Positions 34,120-47,017 of a DNA stretch of 64,000 nucleotides are shown here, in pieces. The DNA comes from Sinonovacula constricta. Lineage: Eukaryota; Mollusca; Bivalvia; Cardiida; Solecurtidae. The notes under the pieces are model-generated. The model did no database searches. It saw nothing but the letters and a program-made list of their open reading frames with translations, and was not told the DNA's origin. The position numbers were made by a program, and so were the translations under genes. The stretch is taken from contig CM017563.1 in the NCBI GenBank assembly GCA_007844125.1, positions 26,380,694 through 26,444,693 on the forward strand. Reading direction: 5' to 3'. How positions within the stretch are numbered: position 1 is the stretch's first letter; every line of letters begins with the position of its first letter.

Positions 34120-35760
34120 TGAGCTTTAGAAGACCAGACAAATGAGAAGATTTCTGTTATATTTTCAGTTTTATGTCTCTAAACGATATTGATAAATACA
34201 TGTGTTTACCTAAATTCATTGTTTTATAATCACTTTGATCCTAAATATGCCTGACCTTTTTTGTAAAAGAATAACATTAAAATTATTTAATCTGAAATTA
34301 TGAAATTTGCATACCAGTAATGTTTATAAATTATTATTACCATAGTTGTACTCATGGAACAAACACTCTAGTGAAGTATTAGCCACAGTAAAAATGCTCC
34401 TCATATGAACAAATGAGTCAAACAGCTATGTGGAAATAGTGGTAAGTAGTACAGTATTGTTAAACCATGGCAATATATACTGAATCATTTAGCAAAAGAT
34501 CAATTTAATCATTCACTCCCATAACACAACCAATGTTAATAAGCTTCCCAGTGTGTTGGTTATTTTTAAAAGCAGTCTTAGCAATATTAGTAACAGAATT
34601 GTGTTAACTCTTAACAAACTTCCAGCTCAGGTGTTGTAATTATCCATTACAGTCCACATGGCAGTTGTAATTAGTTACAAGTAACCCTTATCTCACAGAG
34701 CCACTCTGTACCAGACAGGATGTTTAGCCTCCTGTCTTTGCAGATTCTTGCTGTCAGGAGTGAGACTGAAATAAACAGTAAAAAAGAAATCACCAACTTT
34801 AATGGATTTAGCAGACAAATTGACTTTGGAAATACTATATATAGTTATGTACATATTTGTGCATTTGATTTGCTGATATAAATGATTTTTATGTTAAGAA
34901 AATGCACAAAATAGACACCTTTTCTGAGAATGTTGTTTATTTTCTCTAAATAAATACTATATTTTTAAGATTTCTCTGAGGTATAACCAAAACATGGATT
35001 CATCCTATTTGTATTTTCTGACAATTCTTTGTGTACACTTAAAATTTTTGAGCTATAGAGTGAACATTTGGTGAATTATATGAGGAAAAAGTGCATTTCT
35101 TGTGTTCACTTTGTTTCCTTGTTACTTCTTACGTTGACCACTGACTTCGATTAATCATTGTATATGTTTTGTGCTGTATTAGCTAAACACCATTTTGCAA
35201 GTACTTGTCTGAGTTTCCTTCTTTCAGTGGTTACAGTTCAATTATGTGTTAATTGATCAGTCATAAATTGAAATATTTTGTAGAGATATTTTCCTTAAGG
35301 CTGGAGGTCCCTCATGTTGGCCAAAACATTAAATAGGTTTTGTTATTTATTGACAATTTATATGCATGTCTTGAATTGTGACCTAGCTCGTGGCCTAAGC
35401 TTCACAGAAATTGGCCAATAAATAATTTACCATGGCAGTTTTGTGAGTTATTTAGTGGCTGAATTATCATTATGGAGCTGGGTTCTAGACTGGGACAAAG
35501 AGATGGTAGTAATTGTCGAACCACCAACCAGGACCTAACATGAATCAAACTGGTAAGGGTCGTTTTTTGTGGTGGAACACATTGCTATAATTACAGAAAA
35601 TAGATTCTAATTGTCACCAATTGCTTAATGTTGATTGATAATCCATAGATTGGATGTGACTCTGCCCTGATTATTATTCTGGAAGTTGCAGTACAAATAG
35701 GTTGATTGAAAGGACATGACCATCATACATGTAAACTCTCCCACTTTTGGAAGGAGACTC

Positions 35761-35931
35761 CCACTTTTAAGGTTCAATATTATTTGAAAATGGTGGGTGT
35801 ACACATTTTCAGAAATCTCCCTACTTGGAAACAAATAACTGCCTTCATTGTAAATATGAAAATAACAATTCTCTCACTTTGCATGTGAAAATCTCCCTCT
35901 TTGGCCTCAGAAAAAATTTATGTCTGCATGT
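35761..35931 (+). repeat. Dispersed repeat family 1, copy 2
   Basis: Second copy of the repeat at 29769-29940, same orientation. Just upstream (about 35735-35760), ctcccacttttgg is itself followed by a similar ctcccactttt, hinting at an internal short duplication. Confidence 0.75.
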
Positions 35932-36345
35932 CTGACAGAGTTGACAGTTGCATAGTTTGATCCATTTTTTCAACATATGTTTCTCTATTAAGATGACCTG
36001 CATAGACATATTATAAATGTAGTTGTAGTTCATTTTTTGCCAAAATTTACATTTAATGTAATACATGTATTAATTTTTTAAATTAATGCAAAAATGATCA
36101 TTTGTTTTTACATGTATAGCCTAACAACACGTATAGATTGTGTTTTATAGGGTCCTTAATAAATGATATGAATCATTTATTTTTCCTATTTTTGACAATT
36201 GCTTCATAGTATTTACTGATAAACTGCTGTGTGTGTATTTTTGAAAAAATATTTTATTTCTCAGGCTTCATTTCCTTTGTGTACTTGAGCCAAGACATAT
36301 ACAGCCAAATATATACATTAAAAAATGCATTTGTAAGCATCATTT

Positions 36346-36524
36346 CTTTAAACTCTTTATTTACGTTTTAGCCGAGTTGACCTTTTTCAAAATATTTAAC
36401 AATGCCATTTTTTATTCACCTTGTTGGTTTATTAAAAAAGAGCAGCAAAATGTATTGTCCTCCATCACTGATTTATATTTTGAAAAAGGCTGACTCAGCC
36501 AAAATGCAAATAAAGAGTTTAAAG
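36346..36524. mobile_element. 179-bp palindromic MITE with ~50-bp arms and TTAA target sites
   Basis: Arms 36346-36395 and 36475-36524 are inverted copies (ctttaaactctttattt ... aaataaagagtttaaag) with about eight mismatches. Taking ttaa at 36348-36351 and 36519-36522 as the target duplication leaves perfect tips actcttta / taaagagt. TTAA targets are typical of piggyBac and Kolobok elements. Too short to code for anything. Confidence 0.7.
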
Positions 36525-37559
36525 TGACGGTTTTTATTGTGAAAATTCCCTTTCACAATAATATTTACTGAGTATTTCATATTCAAGCAATCAAATATAT
36601 CTCCTTTGTGCTCTCCCTCCCAGTATTTGATAAGGATACATGTAATTATTGAACAATGTTCCTTTAAGAGAAATATGAATGAATTCCCTCTATTGTATCC
36701 TTGTTGAGTTATGTCTTGAGTTAAACATTGTGGCTGGCTGTTTTAATCAATTTTGGTCAGTATTTTTATAGTTATTTTCAATATTATGGTTCTTAGAAAA
36801 ATATCAATGAAGTTTAATTTTACAAGAGAAACTTTGTACATGTAACAAAACATACAAAGTGAATGAATCGAAACAAACTAAATGGTACTTTGTTTGTGTT
36901 TATTTTTAAAAACAAGATTTTACAAAAATACTCTCTTCTTTTAATTTTCAAAAGCTTAAAAGTATTTGATTACCATGTGGACGTGTCTTCATGAAGTCAG
37001 AATTGAGGCAATGAAAATGTAAAACCTATATTGATATTTCTTCATCATCCAAAACTTAAGCCTAACAATATGTGCATCAACAAATATACTCATCCTGAAA
37101 AATCTTTGGTTTTATAAAGTGTTCAAACTAACAGCAAAGTACCAACTTGTAATGGTTTTGTTTTTTGAGAGAATACAATTTGTTGAAATAAGACTGGGTC
37201 TTTTTTCTTTGGTTAACTGATGATTGAAATTTATGGGATATGTCTGGATAATTTAGATTTTTACATTTTTACAACAAATGATGTTCTCATTTGTTTATTT
37301 AATGTATTCCTGGAGGGAGGAAATACACAGTCTTTTTAGTGATTGAAATGCATGAACAGTTTTTTTCACCATTAGTCCTTTCACTTTTTCTTCAGTCTCT
37401 TGGTAGTTGCCTTAAAGTATTTCTGAAACATAAAAAGTGGACAAATGTACAGCAAAGCAGTTGACAAACAATACAGATACAAAGCATACAATAATAGAAA
37501 AGTTGACTTTTAAAGGAATGAAAGCTTACTAAGATTAACTTTTTGGCGGTAGTTTATAT

Positions 37560-38275
37560 ACAGTCAAAACTCATTGACTAAATTTCGAGGTGACCGTGTC
37601 CATGGTACCCCTTATGAAATGTACATATTTTTGCAGTTTTTTTTTTTTAAAGTGTTTCTGTCAATGTTCTTTCAATGACATCTCCTCAGAAACCACTTGT
37701 CCAAATTCAACTTATTAGAAACTTCAGAAGGCAGGGAGAACAAAAGTTGTTCGAAGAATTTTGATCTGTCAAAAAATATGGCTGCCACTATAGCCATTTT
37801 CCATATATGGCCATACAGGAAAACTTTGAAAATCTTCTTGCCAAAAACTACAAGAGCTAGAGCCTTGATATTTGGTATACTTGTTCACAGGGTGGCACAG
37901 TGGCAAGATTGGTCAATGAATCTTGATCTGTGAATAAACATGGCCTTCCTGGGCACAGCCAGACAGGATTGTATAGGACAAAATATAAAATCTTCTAGTC
38001 AAAAACTACAAGTGCTTGAGTCTTGATATTTGGTATACATGTTCCTTGCATGGCCTTGTTTTAATGATATTAAAAAAAATTTGAACTGTCATAAACTCTA
38101 CCACCATGGGCATGGTCATTTGCCATATATGGCAATATATGGCCACGTAGAAAAAACAAGACCTGATAGTCCAAATTGTTCTCGTGTACATGTATTACAA
38201 TAAAACTTGTCTGTTTAAATTTTTTTCTTTATGTCACTCAGGTGAGTGATATAGGGCCATCATGGCCCTCTTGTT
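37560..38275 (+). mobile_element. Pearl-like / Helitron-related non-autonomous element
   Basis: Three diverged tandem core units start at 37763 (gatctgtcaaa), 37925 (gatctgtgaat) and 38083 (gaactgtcata), spaced 162 and 158 bp. They share ccaaaaactacaag, cttgatatttggtatac and atggcc blocks. The right end has ggtgagtgatatagggccat and a perfect 8-bp hairpin followed by cttgttt. From general knowledge, bivalve pearl elements have 2-4 tandem ~160-bp cores and a terminal hairpin, and are considered Helitron/Helentron relatives. The left boundary is a guess. Confidence 0.55.
38253..38269 (+). other. Terminal GC-rich hairpin of the pearl-like element
   Basis: agggccat-c-atggccct forms an 8-bp perfect stem around one base, followed by cttgttt. 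A short GC-rich hairpin just inside the 3' end is characteristic of Helitron-type elements; canonical Helitrons end CTRR, which is not exactly matched here. Confidence 0.6.
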
Positions 38276-38702
38276 TAAACTTATTCTACTTATTTAGAAC
38301 ATTGTTAATTAAATTTACACAATGTTGTACACATACAACTGGGGAAAAACCCAGTAAGTTGATATTTTAACTTGTTTTAAAAGTTTATTACATAGAACAT
38401 ATAATTGACAAAAAAACATCATAAAAAATACTGACTTTCAAACTTCATGGAATATTTATGCTGATTTATTCTGATAGTTAATCACTAGTCATTACATCAT
38501 GCAGTCAAGCAAGCCACCTTCAGCACTCCACCAACAAAGAAACAAGCACTCCCTTACACTATGATGTTGCTGATATGTTGGTCAACTAATTATACCAAGC
38601 ATTATCTGCTGTAGAAATGAGACCCAGTGATATTTTGGTGGTGTGAAAAATAAAACTTGACATAACCATATATGACATTTTTTTGAAATATTTTGCCCCT
38701 AA

Positions 38703-38822
38703 GACCAGCCACACAAGGGAGAAAATGTTCCTGGCAGAGAAATGTTTGCACATTGATTTAGTTAGTCCAGCTAGCCCTATTGTTAAGATATGCTTTGTTA
38801 TAATTAAACTTCATTGCTGAAT
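38703..38822 (+). repeat. Dispersed repeat family 2, copy 2
   Basis: Diverged collinear match to 19993-20115 (ccagccac, gagaaaatgtt, ggcagaga, attgatttagtta). Same orientation. Confidence 0.5.
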
Positions 38823-39296
38823 GGTACCATTTCCTTTAAATGTTTACTCTCCCAAAATATTTTTCTTTGCAAATTTTGCACAGCTGTATGCAAGACTAAT
38901 TTCTCATTTTTTGGAACCATTTTATTAAGTATTTGCAGCATCATATTATCAATACTCATTTTCATATTGCAAGTTGTCTAAGAGAAAAACAATAAAGCCA
39001 TGACAAATAATAAATATTTATCCTGCATACAAAAACATAATTTTATAAAAGCTATGAAATATTTGTTTGCTTCAAAAGGCCAAGTCAAATGTATTACTTT
39101 CTGAACACAAAGAAATATCTCCTGCTGGATTGGGCAGTCCCTAGATTTCTTCGATAAGATTGATGTTTTGATCTGGGGGTAATGAAATTGCTACCTTGAA
39201 ATGAATAGACCATATTTCCCATGTCAGAGTTGGTGTTTCACATGGTTTCTATCAATAAATAACAGCTAAGGAAACTGGCAGGAATCTTACAATAAA

Positions 39297-42200
39297 ATAT
39301 ATCATCACCCTAATGACATTATGGCTTATTGTCATTGGCAGAGATAACTATAAAATATATCATCACCCTAATGACTTTATGGCTTATTGTCATTGGCAGA
39401 GATAACAATAAAATATATCATCACCCTAATGACATTATGGCTTATTGTCATTGGCAGAGATAACGATAAAATATATCATCACCCTATTGACATTATGGCT
39501 TATTGTCATTGGCAGAGATAACGATAAAATATATCATCACCCTAATGACATTATGGCTTATTGTCATTGGCAGAGATAACAATAAAATATATCATATCAC
39601 TATTGACATTATGGCTTTTTGTCATTGGCAGAGATAACAATAAAATATATCATAACCCTATTGACATTATGGCTTATTTTCATTGGTAGAGATAACAATA
39701 AAATATATCATCACCCTAATGACATTATGGCTTATTGTCATTGGCAGAGATAACAATAAAATATATCATCACCCTATTGACATTATGGCTTATTGTCATT
39801 GGCAGAGATAACTATAAAATATATCATCACCCTAATGACATTATGGCTTATTGTCATTGGCAGAGATAACAATAAAATATATCATCACCCTAATGACATT
39901 ATGGCTTATTGTCATTGGCAGAGATAACCATAAAATATATCATCACCCTAATGACATTATGGCTTATTGTCATTGGCAGAGATAACAATAAAATATATCA
40001 TCACCCTATTGACATTATGGCTTTTTGTCATTGGCAGAGATAATGATAAAATATATCATCACCCTATTGACATTATGGCTTTTTGTCATTGGCAGAGATA
40101 ACGATAAAATATATCATCACCCTATTGACATTATGGCTTATTGTCATTGGCAGAGATAACAATAAAATATATCATCACCCTATTGACATTATGGCTTTTT
40201 GTCATTGGCAGAGATAACGATAAAATATATCATCACCCTAATGACATTATGGCTTTTTGTCATTGGCAGAGATAACAATAAAATATATCATCACCCTATT
40301 GACATTATGGCTTATTGTCATTGGCAGAGATAACGATAAAATACATCATCACCCTATTGACATTATGGCTTATTGTCATTGGCAGAGATAACAATAAAAT
40401 ATATCATCACCCTATTGACATTATGACTTATTGTCATTGGCAGAGATAACAATAAAATATATCATCACCCTAATGACATTATGGCTTATTGTCATTGGCA
40501 GAGATAACAATAAAATATATCATCACCCTATTGACATTATGGCTTATTGTCATTGGCAGAGATAACGATAAAATACATCATCACCCTATTGACATTATGG
40601 CTTATTGTCATTGGCAGAGATAACAATAAAATATATCATAACCCTAATGACATTATGACTTATTGTCATTGGCAGAGATAACAATAAAATATATCATCAC
40701 CCTATTGACATTATGGCTTCTTGTCATTGGCAGAGATAACAATAAAATATATCATCACCCTAATGACATTATGGCTTATTGTCATTGGCAGAGATAACGA
40801 TAAAATATATCATCACCCTAATGACATTATGGCTTATTGTCATTGGCAGAGATAACTATAAAATATATCATCACCCTAATGACATTATGGCTTATTGTCA
40901 TTGGCAGAGATAACAATAAAATATATCATCACCCTATTGACATTATGGCTTATTGTCATTGGCAGAGATAACTATAAAATATATCATCACCCTAATGACA
41001 TTATGGCTTATTGTCATTGGCAGAGATAACAATAAAATATATCATCACCCTATTGACATTATGGCTTATTGTCATTGGCAGAGATAACTATAAAATATAT
41101 CATCACCCTAATGACATTATGGCTTATTGTCATTGGCAGAGATAACAATAAAATATATCATCACCCTATTGACATTATGGCTTTTTGTCATTGGCAGAGA
41201 TAACGATAAAATATATCATCACCCTATTGACATTATGGCTTATTGTCATTGGCAGAGATAACAATAAAATATATCATCACCCTATTGACATTATGGCTTT
41301 TTGTCATTGGCAGAGATAACGATAAAATATATCATCACCCTATTGACATTATGGCTTCTTGTCATTGGCAGAGATAACAATAAAATTTATCATCACCCTA
41401 TTGACATTATGACTTATTGTCATTGGCAGAGATAGCAATAAAATATATCATCACCCTATTGACATTATGGCTTATTGTCATTGGCAGAGATAACTATAAA
41501 ATATATCATCACCCTATTGACATTATGGCTTATTGTCATTGGCAGAGATAACAATAAAATATATCATCACCCTAATGACATTATGACTTATTGTCATTGG
41601 CAGAGATAACAATAAAATATATCATCACCCTAATGACATTATGACTTATTGTCATTGGCAGAGATAACGATAAAATATATCATCACCCTATTGACATTAT
41701 GGCTTATTGTCATTGGCAGAGATAACGATAAAATATATCATCACCCTAATGACATTATGGCTTATTGTCATTGGCAGAGATAACGATAAAATATATCATC
41801 ACCCTAATGACATTATGGCTTATTGTCATTGGCAGAGATAACGATAAAATATATCATCACCCTAATGACATTATGGCTTATTGTCATTGGCAGAGATAAC
41901 TATAAAATATATCATCACCCTAATGACATTATGACTTATTGTCATTGGCAGAGATAACAATAAATTATATCATCACCCTTATGACATTATGGCTTATTGT
42001 CATTGGCAGAGATAACAATAAAATATATCATAACCCTAATGACATTATGGCTTATTGTCATTGGCAGAGATAACAATAAAATAAATCATCACCCTATTGA
42101 CATTATGACTTATTGTCATTGGCAGAGATAACGATAAAATATATCATCACCCTATTGACATTATGGCATCTTGTCATTGGCAGAGATAACAATAAAATAT

Positions 42201-45200
42201 ATCATCACCCTAATGACATTATGACTTATTGTCATTGGCAGAGATAACGATAAAATATATCATCACCCTAATGACATTATGGCTTATTGTCATTGGCAGA
42301 GATAACAATAAAATATATCATCACCCTAATGACATTATGACTTATTGTCATTGGCAGAGATAACAATAAAATATATCATCACCCTAATGACATTATGGCT
42401 TCTTGTCATTGGCAGAGATAACAATAAAATATATCATAACCCTAATGACATTATGGCTTATTTTCATTGGCAGAAATAACCATAAAATATATCATCACCC
42501 TATTGACATTATGGCTTATTGTCATTGGCAGAGATAACAATAAAATATATCATAACCCTAATGACATTATGGCTTATTTTCATTGGCAGAAATAACCATA
42601 AAATATATCATCACCCTATTGACATTATGGCTTCGTGTTATTGGCAGAGATAACAATAAAATATATCATCACTCTAATGACATTATGGCTAATTGTCATT
42701 GGCAGAGATAACGATAAAATATATCATCACCCTATTGACATTATGACTTATTGTCATTGGCAGAGATAACAATAAAATATATCATCACCCTAATGACATT
42801 ATGGCTTATTGTCATTGGCAGAGATAACAATAAAATATATCATCACCCTAATGACATTATGGCTTATTGTCATTGGCAGAGATAACAATAAAATATATCA
42901 TCACCCTAATGACATTATGGCTTATTGTCATTGGCAGAGATAACAATAAAATATATCATCACCCTGTTGACATTATGGCTTCTTGTCATTGGCAGAGATA
43001 ACGATAAAATATATCATCACCCTTATGACATTATGGCTTATTGTCATTGGCAGAGATAATGATAAAATATATCATCACCCTTATGACATTATGACTTATT
43101 GTCATTGGCAGAGATAACGATAAAATATATCATAACCCTAATGACATTATGGCTTATTGTCATTGGCAGAGTAACAATAAAATATATCATCACCCTATTG
43201 ACATTATGGCTTATTGTCATTGGCAGAGATAACAATAAAATATATCATAACCCTATTGACATTATGGCTTATTGTCATTGGCAGAGATAACAATAAAATA
43301 TATCATCACCCTATTGACATTATGGCTTATTTTCATTGGCAGAGATAACAATAAAATATATCATCACCCTAATGACATTATGGCTTATTTTCATTGGCAG
43401 AGATGACTATAAAATATATCATCACCCTAATGACATTATGGCTTCTTGTCATTGGCAGAGATAACAATAAAATATATCATCACCCTAATGACATTATGGC
43501 TTATTTTCATTGGCAGAGATGACTATAAAATATATCATCACCCTAATGACATTATGGCTTCTTGTCATTGGCAGAGATAACAATAAAATATATCATCACC
43601 CTATTGACATTATGGCTTATTGTCATTGGCAGAGATAACAATAAAATATATCATCACCCTATTGACATTATGGCTTCTTGTCATTGGCAGAGATAACAAT
43701 AAAATATATCATCACCCTATTGACATTATGGCTTCTTGTCACTGGCAGAGATAACAATAAAATATATCATCACCCTATTGACATTATGGCTTCTTGTCAC
43801 TGGCAGAGATAACAATAAAATATATCATAACCCTATTGACATTATGGCTTATTGTCATTGGCAGAGATAACAATAAAATATATCATCACCCTGTTGACAT
43901 TATAGCTTCTTGTCATTGGCAGAGATAACAATAAAATATATAATCACCCTAATGACATTATGGCTTCTTGTCATTGGCAGAGATAACGATAAAATATATC
44001 ATCACCCTTATGACATTATGGCTTATTGTCATTGGCAGAGATAATGATAAAATATATCATCACCCTTATGACATTATGACTTATTGTCATTGGCAGAGAT
44101 AACGATAAAATATATCATAACCCTAATGACATTATGGCTTATTGTCATTGGCAGAGTAACAATAAAATATATCATCACCCTATTGACATTATGGCTTATT
44201 GTCATTGGCAGAGATAACAATAAAATATATCATTACCCTAATGACATTATGGCTTATTTTCATTGGCAGAGATAACAATAAAATATATCATCACCCTAAT
44301 GACATTATGGCTTATTGTCATTGGCAGAGATAATGATAAAATATATCATCACCCTATTGACATTATGGCTTATTGTCATTGGCAGAGATAACAATAAAAT
44401 ATATCATAACCCTATTGACATTATGGCTTATTGTCATTGGCAGAGATAACGATAAAATATATCATCACCCTAATGACATTATGGCTTATTGTCATTGGCA
44501 GAGATAACAATAAAATATATCATAACCCTATTGACATTATGGCTTATTGTCATTGGCAGAGATAACAATAAAATATATCATAACCCTAATGACATTATGG
44601 CTTATTGTCATTGGCAGAGATAACAATAAAATATATCATCACCCTATTGACATTATGACTTATTGTCATTGGCAGAGATAACAATAAAATATATCATCAC
44701 CCTATTGACATTATGGCTTATTGTCATTGGCAGAGATAACAATAAAATATATCATAACCCTATTGACATTATGGCTTATTGTCATTGGCAGAGATAACTA
44801 TAAAATATATCATCACCCTATTGACATTATGGCTTATTGTCATTGGCAGAGATAACGATAAAATATATCATCACCCTATTGACATTATGACTTATTGTCA
44901 TTGGCAGAGATAACAATAAAATATATCATAACCCTAATGACATTATGGCTTATTGTCATTGGCAGAGATAACTATAAAATATATCATCACCCTAATGACA
45001 TTATGACTTATTGTCATTGGCAGAGATAACAATAAAATATATCATCACCCTATTGACATTATGGCTTATTGTCATTGGCAGAGATAACAATAAAATATAT
45101 CATCACCCTAATGACATTATGGCTTATTGTCATTGGCAGAGATAACAATAAAATATATCATCACCCTAATGACATTATGACTTATTGTCATTGGCAGAGA

Positions 45201-46594
45201 TAACAATAAAATATATCATATCACTATTGACATTATGGCTTATTGTCATTGGCAGAGATAACAATAAAATATATCATCACCCTATTGACATTATGGCTTA
45301 TTGTCATTGGCAGAGATAACAATAAAATATATCATAACCCTATTGACATTATGGCTTATTGTCATTGGCAGAGATAACAATAAAATATATCATAACCCTA
45401 TTGACATTATGGCTTATTGTCATTGGCAGAGATAACAATAAAATATATCATAACCCTATTGACATTATGGCTTATTGTCATTGGCAGAGATAACAATAAA
45501 ATATATCATCACCCTATTGACATTATGACTTATTGTCATTGGCAGAGATAACAATAAAATATATCATCACCCTAATGACATTATGGCTTATTGTCATTGG
45601 CAGAGATAACAATAAAATATATCATCACCCTATTGACATTATGGCTTATTGTCATTGGCAGAGATAACCATAAAATATATCATCACCCTAATGACATTAT
45701 GGCTTATTGTCATTGGCAGAGATAACTATAAAATATATCATCACCCTAATGACATTATGGCTTATTGTCATTGGCAGAGATAACTATAAAATATATCATC
45801 ACCCTAATGACATTATGGCTTATTGTCATTGGCAGAGATAACTATAAAATATATCATCACCCTAATGACATTATGGCTTATTGTCATTGGCAGAGATAAC
45901 AATAAAATATATCATCACCCTATTGACATTATGGCTTATTGTCATTGGCAGAGATAACTATAAAATATATCATCACCCTAATGACATTATGGCTTATTGT
46001 CATTGGCAGAGATAACGATAAAATATATCATCACCCTATTGACATTATGGCTTATTGTCATTGGCAGAGATAACAATAAAATATATCATAACCCTAATGA
46101 CATTATGGCTTATTGTCATTGGCAGAGATAACAATAAAATATATCATCACCCTAATGACATTATGGCTTATTGTCATTGGCAGAGATAACTATAAAATAT
46201 ATCATCACCCTAATGACATTATGGCTTATTGTCATTGGCAGAGATAACTATAAAATATATCATCACCCTAATGACATTATGGCTTATTGTCATTGGCAGA
46301 GATAACTATAAAATATATCATCACCCTAATGACATTATGGCTTATTGTCATTGGCAGAGATAACCATAAAATATATCATCACCCTAATGACATTATGGCT
46401 TATTGTCATTGGCAGAGATAACCATAAAATATATCATCACCCTAATGACATTATGGCTTATTGTCATTGGCAGAGATAACAATAAAATATATCATCACCC
46501 TAATGACATTATGACTTATTGTCATTGGCAGAGATAACTATAAAATATATCATCACCCTAATGACATTATGGCTTATTGTCATTGGCAGAGATA
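39297..46594. repeat. 58-bp minisatellite, about 126 copies
   Basis: The unit contains aataaaatatatcatcaccc, taatgacattatggcttatt and gtcattggcagagataac. The main alternations are taatgaca/tattgaca, cgataaa/caataaa/ctataaa/ccataaa, ggctta/gactta and tattg/tcttg/tttttg. Each unit can fold through tgaca...tgtca, seven pairs when the A variant is present. Length is very constant; 1-bp deletions (gagtaac) occur at 43169 and 44154. Confidence 0.97.
43005..44275. repeat. ~985-bp (17-unit) higher-order duplication in the 58-bp array
   Basis: A run of rare variants (agataatgataaa, cccttatgaca, then the 1-bp-deleted gagtaac unit) at about 43005-43290 recurs at about 43990-44275 with an offset of 985 bp, that is 17 units minus one base. 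Two-unit (116-bp) echoes also occur near 42434/42550 and 43385/43501, and a four-unit (232-bp) echo near 40336/40568. Confidence 0.85.
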
Positions 46595-47017
46595 AGGAAC
46601 TGTTCTGAACTCTTTAGACTCTGAAACTTTGGTTTGGTATCAGATTCAAGTTGGAAATAGCAAAATTAAGTAAGCACATATATTGTTAATATTTTCAATT
46701 TTTATTTATGTTGATATTATGCATTCTTCCTTTGAGAAAATCATGACAATGCAGGTAACATAATTATTGATATTGTTTAGTTGAAATAAGTTGTCACATT
46801 AGGACCCTTCCTTAGCAATGTTTATATGTATATTTTTACATTTATAATGTTCTTAATTCATATTGCCCTTCAGGTTTACTCACCTTAAAATCATACCCTC
46901 ATATTATTTAGGAATATCATAAGGTTTCAGAGTAAACAACATTAGATGTGGTATTATTTGGCAGATAGAAGATTTGTACAAACTTTGCCTTGAAGATATT
47001 GAAATCATGAGACTGAG
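46595..47017. other. Non-repetitive spacer
   Basis: About 420 bp of AT-rich sequence between the 58-bp and 60-bp arrays; nothing recognised. Confidence 0.65.

Larger units (their letters stand above)
34120..39296. other. Non-repetitive AT-rich spacer, 5.2 kb, with several dispersed elements
   Basis: The largest array-free stretch. It holds a dispersed repeat copy (35761-35931), the TTAA-flanked palindrome (36346-36524), the pearl-like element (about 37560-38275) and a second dispersed repeat copy (38703-38822). A 69-bp minus segment at 34697-34765 has a good acceptor (gtttatttcag) and an open frame with KHPVWYRVA, but its phase does not join the other candidates. No complete gene is seen. 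Confidence 0.55.

Noticed and set aside
34697..34765. Minus-strand exon with acceptor gtttatttcag and KHPVWYRVA
   Set aside because: The donor is uncertain, the plus strand is also open, and its phase does not join the 32298-32440 candidate without another exon.
35455..35560. Exon-like plus segment ending caaactg|gtaagg
   Set aside because: The frame that is open has a stop before the donor; the minus strand is open too, so it looks like chance.
39297..46594. CRISPR array (regular repeat with variable part)
   Set aside because: The whole 58-bp unit is repeated with point variation; there are no unique spacers and the context is an animal genome.
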